64,000 nt of DNA, from the NCBI GenBank assembly GCA_964369955.1, contig CAYJFQ010000007.1:14276-78275 (forward strand). The letters run 5' to 3'. A model generated the notes under the pieces. It was given only the letters and a program-made list of their open reading frames with translations, was not told where the DNA came from and searched no databases. Within the stretch, counting starts at the first letter, position 1; each line of letters starts with the position of its first letter. Below are positions 8,318 through 17,553 of the stretch, in pieces. The translations under genes and the position numbers were made by a program. Origin of the DNA: CAYJFQ01 sp964369955. Lineage in GTDB: Bacteria > Bacillota_I > Bacilli_A > Erysipelotrichales > Erysipelotrichaceae.

Positions 8318-10831
8318 ATGTATACATTAAAATCTATTGAAAAATTAAATAAGGATATTAGAGAAAATTTTCCTCACCTTTATCAAATAGAAAAAGACTT
8401 CAAAATCACTCATAGTGGGGTTTCGCGTCTTGTTATGTTAGACCGTTATGCACAAAAAGATCGTGCCCTTTTAACGCTGGGAGTAGATGATGTAGTTATC
8501 ACCATTACTAAAGAAGACCCTAAGTATCCTGCAAGAGGAATTGGAGTTATTCAATCTATCGATTATAAGAAAGAGCAAGTCACTATCTTAATTGAAGAGG
8601 AATGGCGTGCCCCTTTAGAAAACGAAGAAGAGGCTACTACAGGAATTGTCACTCGTGAGTTCAAAGAAATTGATAAACCTCTAGAAATCTTCTATGAACA
8701 AATCGCAGCAAGAGTTGCTAAGTCGTTAGCTTCTACCGAAAAAAGTGAACTTACAAGAGCTAACTATACCGAGAAATTCTTTCACCAATTAAAAAATTTA
8801 AATACTGTTCCAGCTGGAAGAGTGCTATATGGGGCAGGAAGCGGAACTGAGGTTACTTACTTTAACTGCTTTGTAATGCCGTTTATTAGAGATTCTCGTG
8901 GCGGCATTGCTGACCATCGTAAAGAAGTGATGGAAATCATGTCACGTGGTGGTGGTGTTGGAACTAATGGATCAACATTACGCCCAAAATCAGCTCCTGC
9001 AAAGGGAGTTGGTGGCAAGAGTAGTGGAGCGGTTAGTTGGCTTAATGATATTGCCAACTTAACACATCTTGTAGAGCAAGGTGGCTCAAGACGTGGTGCT
9101 CAGATGATTATGTTATCTGATTGGCATCCTGATGTAATTGAGTTTATTATTTCTAAAATGCAGAATCCACGTGTTTTAAAGTGGTTAGCTGATAACTCTA
9201 AAGATGAAACTGTTAGAGCTGAGGCTAATCGTAAATTAAAATTCATTCCTCTTTCAAGAAATGATATTGAAATTTATGAGTCTCTAAAAGCAAATAAAAA
9301 TACTCCTCCTCATATAATTGATTATGTTGATGAATTATTAATTGACAAAGGAAAACTAGAAGTATTAAATCCTGATTTCTTAAGTGGTGCTAATATTTCT
9401 GTAAATATTAGTGATGAATTTATGAAAGCTGTTGAGAATGATTTAGACTTCGAGTTAAGATTCCCTGATTTAGAGATTTTAACTAAGGAACAAAAAGAAT
9501 TCTATGATGAGAATTGGCATAATATTGGCGATGTCCGTGAATGGGAGTCACTAGGATACCCTTCTAAAGTTTATCGCACAATTAAAGCTGTAGATTTATG
9601 GGACCTCATTTCTTTCTGTGCTACTTATTCAGCAGAACCTGGTATCTTCTTTATTGACAATGCCAATCAAAAAACAAACGCTGTAGCCTATGGGCAAAAA
9701 GTTGTCGCAACTAATCCTTGTGGAGAACAACCTTTAGCTCCTTATTCAGTTTGTAACCTTGCTGCTGTTAATCTTGCGAATTTTGTCGACAAGAAAACAG
9801 GTGAAGTGTTATTTGATAAGTTAAGCGAGACTGTTAGTTTAACTGTTCGTATGCAAGATAATGTTATTGATGGAACTCCTTACTTTTTAGAACCTAACAA
9901 AGAACAAGCGTTAGGCGAAAGAAGAGTAGGGCTCGGGATAATGGGATTGCATGATTTATTAATCTTCGCGAAAGAAAGATATGGTAGCTCTAGTTCAATT
10001 AAGTTAATAGATAAGGTATTTGAAACTATCGCAACTAGTGCTTATCGTACTTCAATTGAGTTAGCTAAGGAAAAAGGCAGCTTCCCTTACTTAACTGACC
10101 GTGAAAAGTTTATTAACTCGGGGTATATGAAAGCAATGCCAGAAGATATTCGTCAAGATATTTTAACTTATGGTATTCGTAATTCGCACCTTCTAACTAT
10201 TGCGCCTACTGGTTCTACTGGAACGATGGTTGGAGTCTCAACTGGTCTTGAACCTTACTTCTCATTCTCTTATTTCAGAAGTGGAAGGCTTGGGAAGTTT
10301 ATCGAAGTAAATGCAGCTGTGGTTGATGAATTTCTAAGTTACTATCCAGAATATACAAAAGAGAATTTACCAGACTACTTTGTTTCTGCGATGGAGTTAA
10401 CTCCTGAGGAACATGCGGATACTCAATGTGCTATCCAAAGATGGATTGACTCTTCGATCTCTAAAACTGTTAATGCTCCTCGTGGCTTCTCGGTAAAACA
10501 AGTCCAAAAAATCTATGAACGTCTTTATAAAGGCGGTGCTAAAGGTGGAACTGTTTATGTAGATGGTTCTCGTGATTCTCAAGTATTGAGTCTCACTAAT
10601 GATGAAGATGCAGCTTGGAACCAAATGGATTTAATCAAAGACTTCGGAGTAAAAGTTTCTCAGAAACAAGAAGACGAAAAACAAACAGATATGCGTGGAG
10701 ATCGTCAAGATCGTAACATCGGAATCGAGGTTGGTGATATTTGTCCTATTTGTAATGAAGGTGTGGTTGAAGAAATTGGTGGATGTAATACATGTACTAA
10801 CTGTAATGCCCAGCTTAAATGTGGATTATAA
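8318..10831 (+). CDS. nrdJ: Adenosylcobalamin-dependent (class II) ribonucleotide reductase NrdJ
   Basis: The 837-residue enzyme reduces ribonucleotides to deoxyribonucleotides with a cobalamin-generated thiyl radical and needs no oxygen. Visible signatures are Cys184 in YFNCFVMPF, the active-site NPCGE (Asn466, Cys468, Glu470), Cys479 in YSVCNLAAVNLA and APTGSTGTMVGVSTG near 630. The C-terminus has a Cys-rich tail (Cys809, 812, 823, 826, 829, 835) of the type that binds zinc and re-reduces the active site. A GGGAG ribosome-binding site precedes the ATG. It is monocistronic with its own terminator. It implies the cell makes or imports B12; no B12 transporter is in the window. Confidence 0.95.
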   Translation: MYTLKSIEKLNKDIRENFPHLYQIEKDFKITHSGVSRLVMLDRYAQKDRALLTLGVDDVVITITKEDPKYPARGIGVIQSIDYKKEQVTILIEEEWRAPLENEEEATTGIVTREFKEIDKPLEIFYEQIAARVAKSLASTEKSELTRANYTEKFFHQLKNLNTVPAGRVLYGAGSGTEVTYFNCFVMPFIRDSRGGIADHRKEVMEIMSRGGGVGTNGSTLRPKSAPAKGVGGKSSGAVSWLNDIANLTHLVEQGGSRRGAQMIMLSDWHPDVIEFIISKMQNPRVLKWLADNSKDETVRAEANRKLKFIPLSRNDIEIYESLKANKNTPPHIIDYVDELLIDKGKLEVLNPDFLSGANISVNISDEFMKAVENDLDFELRFPDLEILTKEQKEFYDENWHNIGDVREWESLGYPSKVYRTIKAVDLWDLISFCATYSAEPGIFFIDNANQKTNAVAYGQKVVATNPCGEQPLAPYSVCNLAAVNLANFVDKKTGEVLFDKLSETVSLTVRMQDNVIDGTPYFLEPNKEQALGERRVGLGIMGLHDLLIFAKERYGSSSSIKLIDKVFETIATSAYRTSIELAKEKGSFPYLTDREKFINSGYMKAMPEDIRQDILTYGIRNSHLLTIAPTGSTGTMVGVSTGLEPYFSFSYFRSGRLGKFIEVNAAVVDEFLSYYPEYTKENLPDYFVSAMELTPEEHADTQCAIQRWIDSSISKTVNAPRGFSVKQVQKIYERLYKGGAKGGTVYVDGSRDSQVLSLTNDEDAAWNQMDLIKDFGVKVSQKQEDEKQTDMRGDRQDRNIGIEVGDICPICNEGVVEEIGGCNTCTNCNAQLKCGL

Positions 10832-10857
10832 AACAAGGTTAATAACCTTGTTTTTTT
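10832..10857 (+). terminator. Intrinsic terminator of nrdJ
   Basis: CAAGGTT/AACCTTG hairpin with a 3-nt loop followed by eight T residues, starting one base after the nrdJ stop. Confidence 0.9.
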
Positions 10858-10901
10858 ATATCTTAAGTATGATAAAATAATTAGAGAATAAGGAGATTAT
10901 T

Positions 10902-11244
10902 ATGACACCGAAAGAGGTCTTAAAACTATGGGTAGAAATATTCAACAAAGCTGACGCGGAGGCTTTATCCCAATTTTATACAGATGATGCAGTAAACCAT
11001 CAAGTAGTAACTGACCCAGTAATTGGAAAAACTGCTATACATCAGAGATTTGTTGAAGAATTCTCCACTGCAAGGATGGTTTAATATCTTTGAAGACGGT
11101 GAATGGGCAATTATGGAATGGCGTGATCCTAAAGGATTTAGAGGTTGTGGTTTTTTTCATATCGTTAATTCTAAGATAGTTTTTCAACGAGGATATATGA
11201 ATAAACTCAGTTTCTTAAAAATGAATAATTTGCCTATTGAATAA
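10902..11244 (+). pseudogene. Broken NTF2/SnoaL-like small protein
   Basis: An ATG at 10902 with a good AAGGAG site opens a frame reading MTPKEVLKLWVEIFNKAD and AVNHQVVTDPVIGK, which stops at 11084. The sense continues in another frame as NIFEDGEWAIMEWRDPKG, then GCGFFHIV and FQRGYMNKLSFLKMNNLPIE, to 11244. Together these make one SnoaL-like (NTF2-fold) protein of about 115 residues. From memory of homologues, a few residues are missing at the junction near 11084, so a small frame-disrupting deletion is likelier than a single-base slip. The family's general fold binds small hydrophobic ligands; no specific function can be given. Confidence 0.7.
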
Positions 11245-11308
11245 TATTTAGAATTTTGTTTATTACTATATTAAGGTATATTAAAAACAATAGATTAGGA
11301 GGGGTACT

Positions 11309-12151
11309 ATGGCAGGTGTAATTTTTGAAGGTGGAGCACTTAGAGGGATTTTTTCAGCTGGTGTTATGGATGCTTTAATTGAAGGAGATATTCACTTCGA
11401 TTATGTTATTGGGGTTTCAGCTGGAATGTCTAACGCTATGTCTTATGTCTCAAAACAAAAGGGACGCAATATTGAAATACTAAAAGAGTATCGTAATGAC
11501 CCTAGATATATGTCAAAAAGAAATTTACTAAAATGTGGTTCATTATTCGATATAGACTTTTTATATGATGAAATACCCAATGAGATAAACATCTATAATC
11601 GACAAGCATTAGCTAACTATCAAGGTGAAATAAAAGCTGTAGTAACTAATGTTCACACTGGTGAAGCTGAGTACTTAGATTGCAAAGAGATGGATAAAAA
11701 GTGTTTAATTTTGCAAGCTACAAGTGCACTACCTTTCTATTGTCCACCTGTTACTATTGGTGACAAACTTTACTATGATGGTGGTATCAGCGACTCAATT
11801 CCGATTAAAAAATCGCAAGCAGATGGAAATAAGAAAAACTTGATTGTCTTAACCCAACCACAAGGATATCGTAAGTCTTCAGGGAAGATGACAAAGCTAG
11901 CTGCTTTCTTATTGAAAAGAAAATACCCAAAAATGGCTCAAATTATGCTTGAGAGAGCTGAGATGTACAACCAAACGATTGATTATATTGAGGAATTAGA
12001 AAAAAATGATTCAAAAAATAATCTAGTAATTAGACCTGAATATAAACTAAACTCTTTTGAAGATGATGTCAATGAGTTAGAAAAGACTTATCTTCATGGT
12101 TATAAAGTTGGAATGAAATCTTTAGATAGCATTAAGAAAAACTTATTCTAA
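11309..12151 (+). CDS. Patatin-like phospholipase
   Basis: The 280-residue product has the complete patatin signature: oxyanion-hole FEGGALRGIFSAGV near the N-terminus, nucleophile elbow GVSAG (about 36-40) and the DGG dyad motif in YYDGGISDSIP around residue 160. It should be a serine/aspartate lipid acyl hydrolase, cytoplasmic or membrane-associated as no signal peptide is seen. AGGAGG precedes the ATG. It lies 72 bp before the ABC gene on the same strand and may be its operon partner. A second, different patatin lies at 48543-49370. Confidence 0.88.
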   Translation: MAGVIFEGGALRGIFSAGVMDALIEGDIHFDYVIGVSAGMSNAMSYVSKQKGRNIEILKEYRNDPRYMSKRNLLKCGSLFDIDFLYDEIPNEINIYNRQALANYQGEIKAVVTNVHTGEAEYLDCKEMDKKCLILQATSALPFYCPPVTIGDKLYYDGGISDSIPIKKSQADGNKKNLIVLTQPQGYRKSSGKMTKLAAFLLKRKYPKMAQIMLERAEMYNQTIDYIEELEKNDSKNNLVIRPEYKLNSFEDDVNELEKTYLHGYKVGMKSLDSIKKNLF

Positions 12152-12223
12152 GATACTAAGCGCATGTATCTTGAAGATGGTTTGATAAATAATTATAATT
12201 ATTATGTAAAAGGGGAAATGCAT

Positions 12224-13102
12224 ATGAATATTGTCTCAATTAAAAACTTAACAAAATACTATAATAAAATTAAGGGAATTGAAAATGTTAATCTTGAAAT
12301 TCAAGAAGGTGAAATTTTTGGGTTAATAGGTCCAAATGGGGCCGGTAAATCTACAACAATTAGAACTTTATTATCATTAATTTATCCTACTAGTGGAAGC
12401 GCAAAAATCTTTGGACTAGACACTGTCAAAGATTCTGATGAAATCCTTCAAAATGTTGGATATCTTCCATCAGAAGTTTTTTATTATGAAAACATGAAAG
12501 CTATTGATTTATTGAAGTATTCAGCTTCATTCTATAAAAAAGATTGCACAAAAAGAATTAAAGAGCTAGCAAACCTTTTAGAGTTAGATTTAAATCGCAG
12601 AATTGAAGATCTTTCTTATGGTAATCGTAAAAAAGTTGGAATTATACAAGGTTTAATTCATCAACCTAAATTGATTATTCTTGATGAGCCAACTGGAGGA
12701 CTTGATCCTCTTATGCAACAAAGATTTTTTGAGTTAATTAGACAAGAAAACCAAAGGGGAGCTACCATTATTTTCTCTTCTCATATCTTAAGTGAGGTTC
12801 AAAAAATTTGTGACCGTGTTGCCTTTGTAAAAGATGGCGAAATTATTAGAGTTGATAGTATCGCCAATATTAGAGAGAACTCTTATTTAAAAATTTATTT
12901 TAAATCAAATGAGCCTATTTCTTTAAGTAAATTTAGTTTGCCAGGAGTAACTAACATCAATCTTAATGATAATGACGAATGTACATTCTTATACCAAGGT
13001 CCAATAAACCCAATTCTAACTGCAATCAATAGTTATTCAATTGCCAATATAATGATGGAAGAGCCTGATCTAGAAGATATCTTCCTGCATTATTATAAAT
13101 AG
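12224..13102 (+). CDS. ABC-2 type transporter ATP-binding subunit
   Basis: The product, about 292 residues, is an ABC ATPase with Walker A GPNGAGKST, signature LSYGNRKKVG, Walker B LIILDEPTGGLDP and H-loop SSHILSEV, followed by a roughly 80-residue C-terminal extension. The start at 12224 is chosen because AAGGGG lies 8 nt upstream and the next residues (MNIVSIKNLTKYY) are a normal ABC beginning; an in-frame ATG at 12218 is too close to the site. It is followed within 20 bp each by two permeases, making an exporter whose substrate cannot be told from sequence. Confidence 0.9.
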   Translation: MNIVSIKNLTKYYNKIKGIENVNLEIQEGEIFGLIGPNGAGKSTTIRTLLSLIYPTSGSAKIFGLDTVKDSDEILQNVGYLPSEVFYYENMKAIDLLKYSASFYKKDCTKRIKELANLLELDLNRRIEDLSYGNRKKVGIIQGLIHQPKLIILDEPTGGLDPLMQQRFFELIRQENQRGATIIFSSHILSEVQKICDRVAFVKDGEIIRVDSIANIRENSYLKIYFKSNEPISLSKFSLPGVTNINLNDNDECTFLYQGPINPILTAINSYSIANIMMEEPDLEDIFLHYYK

Positions 13103-13109
13103 GTGCCTT

Positions 13110-13907
13110 ATGAACATTTTAATATTTGAAAACAAACGTAATTTTATTTTTACCATTACCTGGCTTGGAGCTTTAATTGCTTTAATTACTTTATACATTA
13201 TGATTTTCCCGGTTTTCACTAATGACATCTCGGCTTTTGAGACTATTATGGCTAATTATCCAATTGAGATACTTGAGGCATTTGGACTTAACGATATAAA
13301 ACAAATGGCAAGTTTTTATGGTTTTTATGGTCTTGTATCAATTTTTATAGCTGTAATTGTGGCTATCTATTCTTTTCAATTAGCGCTTAAAATTGTTGGA
13401 AATGAAAAAATTAATAAAGTGTCTGACTTCTTTTTTACTAAACCTATTAGTAGAACTAAGGCCTTTATCACTAAAGTTATTGTGTCCCATTTGTTAATTT
13501 TAGTGGTTAATCTAATCTTACTAGTGTTTTCCTATCTATTAGCTAGTGAGGTTGTTGATGAGAAATTGTTGTTCATTGACTTTGTAAAAATTCAGTTTTC
13601 AATATTGTTGCTATCACTATTCTTTAATAGTTTAGGCATTCTAGTAGCTACCGTAATGAAAAAAATTAAATCACCAGCTACGATTTCAACAGCTATTGTT
13701 TCTACTTTCTTCATCTTTAATTTTTTAGAGCCAATTATTGATGATAAGTGGTTTGAATATCTTACTATTTTTAAATACTTTGATATTAACATAATTATTA
13801 ACAGTGGTTTTGACTTAATAAATGTTGCAATCATTTTAGTTCTTAGTTTTATCTTTACTTTCGGAAGTTTATTGATTTATCGTAAACAGGATATCCATAC
13901 AGTTTAA
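13110..13907 (+). CDS. ABC-2 type permease subunit A
   Basis: The 265-residue protein has about six membrane segments and belongs with ABC-2 exporter permeases. It contains FTKPISRTKAFITKV after the second segment, a block repeated in the next gene. It starts 8 bp after the ATPase, with only a weak AGGTG site, so translation is probably coupled. With the adjacent ATPase and second permease it should form an ABC exporter. Confidence 0.82.
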   Translation: MNILIFENKRNFIFTITWLGALIALITLYIMIFPVFTNDISAFETIMANYPIEILEAFGLNDIKQMASFYGFYGLVSIFIAVIVAIYSFQLALKIVGNEKINKVSDFFFTKPISRTKAFITKVIVSHLLILVVNLILLVFSYLLASEVVDEKLLFIDFVKIQFSILLLSLFFNSLGILVATVMKKIKSPATISTAIVSTFFIFNFLEPIIDDKWFEYLTIFKYFDINIIINSGFDLINVAIILVLSFIFTFGSLLIYRKQDIHTV

Positions 13908-13923
13908 TAGAGGGAGGGAATAT

Positions 13924-14724
13924 ATGAACATCTTAAAAAATGAGATTTTAAATAATAAAAAACTATTCTTCTATTATCTAGTAATTTGTGTTGTACTACT
14001 TGGTGCAGGGCTTGCGAAGGGAACTGGTGTTGTGGTGGAAAGCGGTCCAGATATTAGTCAATTTATTGAGGCCATGCCTGCATCTTTAATGGCTGTCTTT
14101 GGGATGGTAGGAGTTGATATGACAACTATTGCAGGGTTTTATGGAATTATCTTTATTTATGTATCGCTAACAACTTATTTCTTTGCAGGTAATTTAGGGT
14201 CACAAATTTTCTATCGCGAAGAAACTGAACACACTAGTGAATTCTTATATGCAAAACCAATCTCTAGAGTTAAAATATATTTTATTAAAGTGTTGGCTTT
14301 AATTATAGTGCTATTTCTCTTTGATATAGTTTGTGCACTTATTTCTCATTTAACTATATTCTATGTTTTGGATTACAATATTTTGCCTTTAATTATTAGC
14401 TCTACTACTGCAATGTTTTTAGTTCAGTTAACCGTAGGTTTATTTGGAGTTATGATGGCTTCAATCTTGAAAAAATCTAAAAGGGCTGGAGGTATTGCAA
14501 GTATTATAGTTATTACTTCATATCTATTAGGAACCGTTATCGATATAGTTGGAAATCTTGAATATTTTGAGTACTTCTTAATAACACGTTACTTAGATAT
14601 CCCAAATATGGTCTTAACAAATGGCGGTTGGCATTTTGGCTTTATGACCTTGAATTGTGTATTGTTGTTGATGTTTATGGTTGTTGGTTGTTTAAGCATT
14701 AAAAGAAGAGATATAAATATTTAA
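13924..14724 (+). CDS. ABC-2 type permease subunit B
   Basis: The 266-residue protein has about six membrane segments. It shares FYG near segment two and the cytoplasmic KPISRxKxxxxKV block with the preceding permease, so the pair probably arose by duplication and forms a heterodimer. A GGGAGGG site precedes the ATG. It is the last gene before a bidirectional terminator. Confidence 0.82.
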   Translation: MNILKNEILNNKKLFFYYLVICVVLLGAGLAKGTGVVVESGPDISQFIEAMPASLMAVFGMVGVDMTTIAGFYGIIFIYVSLTTYFFAGNLGSQIFYREETEHTSEFLYAKPISRVKIYFIKVLALIIVLFLFDIVCALISHLTIFYVLDYNILPLIISSTTAMFLVQLTVGLFGVMMASILKKSKRAGGIASIIVITSYLLGTVIDIVGNLEYFEYFLITRYLDIPNMVLTNGGWHFGFMTLNCVLLLMFMVVGCLSIKRRDINI

Positions 14725-14735
14725 AACTTATCAAC

Positions 14736-14765
14736 ATAAAAAGGATATTTAAATATCCTTTTTTT
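14736..14765. terminator. Bidirectional terminator between ABC exporter and MATE gene
   Basis: The palindrome AAGGATATTTAAATATCCTT is flanked by an A-tract on the left and a T-tract on the right, so it can end the plus-strand ABC operon and the convergent minus-strand MATE gene. Confidence 0.85.
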
Positions 14766-14769
14766 ATTA

Positions 14770-16095
14770 TTAGTAGTAGCAACCTTTATTTCGATAGTAA
14801 ACAATAAGTGTGATAATTAAAGCAACACCTTCTGCTAAAGGTAAGGCCAACCATACACCATCAACATCTAAGAGTTGTGGTAAAATCAACATGAATATTA
14901 TTAATAAACCAAAGGTTCTAACAAATGATAAGAAAGCTGAGAGTTTACCATTTGAGAAAGCTGTGAACATCGAGGTGATAAAAATATTAAACCCTTTAAA
15001 TAAAAATGAAGGAATAAATAAATACATGCCATTTAAAGCAATATCATAGACACTTTGATTACCGCTGGTAAATAGATTAACTAAAAAGCTGCTACTTAAT
15101 AAGCCAATCGCTAGCATCGATATTGAGCTCATAAAGATGAACTTGAAACAAAAGGACATGATTTTTCTTAATTGTGACTTATTATTTGCGCCATAATTAT
15201 AGCTAATAATAGGTGCAACACCCGAGGAGAATCCTAAGAATATTGCCACAAATAAGAAATCAGAATAAAGAATAATTGTGACAGCCGCTACACCATCTTC
15301 ACCTAGCATAAACATCAATATAATATTAAACAATAAAGTAGTAATCGCAATTGAGATATTGGAAATCATTTCAGAAGAGCCATTGAAACAGCTCTCGACA
15401 ATAACCTTTAAATTAAATTTAGGTTTGACTAAATAAAGTGTACCTTTGCGATTGGTGATAAAAAAATATAAACCTGCAATTGAAGCGACAGTATAGCCGA
15501 TACCTGTCCCTAAAGCTGCTCCTGCAATACCTAAATTTATAATCTCAATAAAAACATAATTTAAAACCATATTAGAAACTCCGGCTACAACTGTGATTGT
15601 CAAACCAAGTTTTGGCTTACCTGCTGTAACTAAGAAAAACTCAAAGAGCGCCTTAATAATACACAAAGGATTAAACAACATTAGCACTAATGCATATTCA
15701 TTACAATAATCTAATAACGAAGGACTAGCTCCTAAAAATAGAATAATTTGTTCAGAAAACATAAAGAATAAAATAGAAGTAACAATTCCTACAATTATGC
15801 CAAAAACTAAAATGGTTGAGAAATTATTGACCGCAAGTTCACCCTTGCCTTCTCCCATATTCTTTGCAACAATGGCACTACCACCTGTTGCTAACATTAT
15901 CCCAATTGCAATCACAACATTACTTAGAGGATAAATAATGTTTACTGCTGATAAGGCGTCTGTATCGATAAGTCTTGAGACAAACACTCCATCCATCATT
16001 GTATACAATGACATAAAGACCATCATAATAATAGTTGGGAATGCAAATTTAAGAATGCTTTTAGTACTTGTTTTAGTGCCTAGTGAATTATCCAT
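14770..16095 (-). CDS. MATE family efflux transporter
   Basis: The product, about 441 residues, has twelve likely membrane segments in two MatE halves: FAFPTIIMMVFMSLYTMMDG opens the first, with GTGIGYTVAS and ISYNYGANNKSQ further on. The family exports cationic drugs or metabolites using Na+ or H+ gradients. I place the start at the ATG at 16095, 5 nt after AGGAAGG, rather than ten codons upstream. It is about 28% into the window between two transcription terminators and so is a single-gene unit. The substrate is unknown. Confidence 0.88.
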   Translation of the reverse strand: MDNSLGTKTSTKSILKFAFPTIIMMVFMSLYTMMDGVFVSRLIDTDALSAVNIIYPLSNVVIAIGIMLATGGSAIVAKNMGEGKGELAVNNFSTILVFGIIVGIVTSILFFMFSEQIILFLGASPSLLDYCNEYALVLMLFNPLCIIKALFEFFLVTAGKPKLGLTITVVAGVSNMVLNYVFIEIINLGIAGAALGTGIGYTVASIAGLYFFITNRKGTLYLVKPKFNLKVIVESCFNGSSEMISNISIAITTLLFNIILMFMLGEDGVAAVTIILYSDFLFVAIFLGFSSGVAPIISYNYGANNKSQLRKIMSFCFKFIFMSSISMLAIGLLSSSFLVNLFTSGNQSVYDIALNGMYLFIPSFLFKGFNIFITSMFTAFSNGKLSAFLSFVRTFGLLIIFMLILPQLLDVDGVWLALPLAEGVALIITLIVYYRNKGCYY

Positions 16096-16123
16096 ATATA
16101 CCTTCCTAACTAAACAATAATAC

Positions 16124-16155
16124 AATAAAAAAGCTTATAGTTAAACTATAAGCTT
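16124..16155 (-). terminator. Terminator of the amino-acid ABC operon
   Basis: AAGCTTATAG/CTATAAGCTT hairpin with a 5-nt loop followed on the minus strand by TTTTTATT. It begins at the stop codon of the ATPase gene and lies upstream of the MATE ribosome-binding site. Confidence 0.85.
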
Positions 16156-16880
16156 TAAATTACTTTACTTAAAAATTCTTTTAATCTATCAGTCTTAGGG
16201 TTATTGAAGATATCTTCAGGTGTTCCGTCCTCAATAATCATTCCTTGGTCCATGAATATTACACGATCCGCTACTTCGCTTGCGAACTTCATTTCATGAG
16301 TGACGATAACCATTGTCATTGACTGTGAAGCTAACTCGCGCATTACATCTAATACTTCTTTGACCATTTCAGGGTCTAAAGCACTTGTTGGTTCATCAAA
16401 CAGCATAATTTCAGGGTTCATGTTCAAAGCTCTAACAATCGCAAGCCTTTGTTTTTGTCCTCCTGATAATTGATTAGGATAACTATTAGCTTTTTCTTTT
16501 AACCCTACCCTATTCAATAAATTTAAAGCTGATGTTTCACTTTTTTGTTTATCAATCCCCAGAACATCAATAGGTCCGATTGTTGCGTTATCTAGAACTG
16601 TTAAATGGGGGAATAAATTGAAATGTTGAAAAACAAATCCCATTTTAGTACGAACTTTACTCATTTGTTTTTCATCATGGAAATTTAGAATTTGATTATC
16701 AACTTCGATAGTTCCAGAGTCAACTAATGCTAAACCATTGATACATCTTAGTAAGGTTGACTTACCACTACCGCTAGGTCCGATAATACAAACAACTTCA
16801 TTATCTTGTATTTCACAACTTACATTATCCAAAGCTACGATGTTTGGAAACTTTTTATAACAATTTTCTAACTTAATCAC
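16155..16880 (-). CDS. Polar amino-acid ABC transporter ATP-binding protein (GlnQ/HisP/ArtM-like)
   Basis: The 241-residue protein has Walker A GPSGSGKST, signature LSGGQKQRLAI, Walker B IMLFDEPTSALDPE and H-loop VTHEMKFA, all typical of the polar amino-acid uptake family. It energises uptake through the membrane partner encoded just upstream. It overlaps that permease gene by 8 bp and is the last gene of a three-gene operon controlled by the T-box leader. Confidence 0.93.
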   Translation of the reverse strand: MIKLENCYKKFPNIVALDNVSCEIQDNEVVCIIGPSGSGKSTLLRCINGLALVDSGTIEVDNQILNFHDEKQMSKVRTKMGFVFQHFNLFPHLTVLDNATIGPIDVLGIDKQKSETSALNLLNRVGLKEKANSYPNQLSGGQKQRLAIVRALNMNPEIMLFDEPTSALDPEMVKEVLDVMRELASQSMTMVIVTHEMKFASEVADRVIFMDQGMIIEDGTPEDIFNNPKTDRLKEFLSKVI

Positions 16881-17553
16881 TGATCGTTAATTTCCTTTCT
16901 AGCTTTGTCGCAAAGAATGAAATGACTAATGTCATTGTTAAGTACACTCCAGCTGCTAAGATAAGTGGTGTGAAGAAATCATAGTATTTAGTAGTTAAGA
17001 CATTTGCTGACTTCATTAGTTCCACTACCCCGATTGTGCTAATTAATGAAGAGTCTTTAATTAAGACAATAAATTCATTAACTAGTGGCGGAACTACTCT
17101 CTTATATGCTTGAGGTAAGATAATCTTACTCATTATTTTTTTACTACTTAGTCCTAAACATTTTCCAGCTTCCCATTGTCCTTTATCAATTGAATTAATC
17201 GAGGCTCTAATGATTTCGCTCATATAGGCACCACTATTTAAACCAATTGCTAGGATACCCATAAGAAGTGGGCTAACCGGTAAAAACTGCCCTGTGATTG
17301 TTTGATATAGATACGGAATTCCCAAAAAGAATATTGAAATCTGTAATAACATTGGAGTTCCCCTAACAACTTCTACATAGATTCTTGCGAAGAATTTCAG
17401 CACCTTGTTATTTCCAACTCTTATCGCCGCAATAATTGTGCCTAATAATAAACCAATAACTAAAGTGCTTAAGGCTATCAATAATGATAGCCCTGCACCT
17501 TTTAACATAAATTCAATATTTTCGGGAGTTAAAATTCTCTCGAAATTTAACAC
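16873..17553 (-). CDS. Polar amino-acid ABC transporter permease (HisM/GlnP-like)
   Basis: The 226-residue membrane protein has about five membrane segments and the EAA loop (QWEAGKCLGLSSKKIMSKII, then LPQA), through which it contacts the ATPase. EVVRGTPMLLQ is the family hallmark. It starts on the base where the binding-protein gene ends, so the operon is tightly packed. Confidence 0.93.
   Translation of the reverse strand: MLNFERILTPENIEFMLKGAGLSLLIALSTLVIGLLLGTIIAAIRVGNNKVLKFFARIYVEVVRGTPMLLQISIFFLGIPYLYQTITGQFLPVSPLLMGILAIGLNSGAYMSEIIRASINSIDKGQWEAGKCLGLSSKKIMSKIILPQAYKRVVPPLVNEFIVLIKDSSLISTIGVVELMKSANVLTTKYYDFFTPLILAAGVYLTMTLVISFFATKLERKLTISD

Noticed and set aside
8857..10624. Antisense open frames within nrdJ
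   Set aside because: They are shadows of a conserved gene with no SD or recognisable product.
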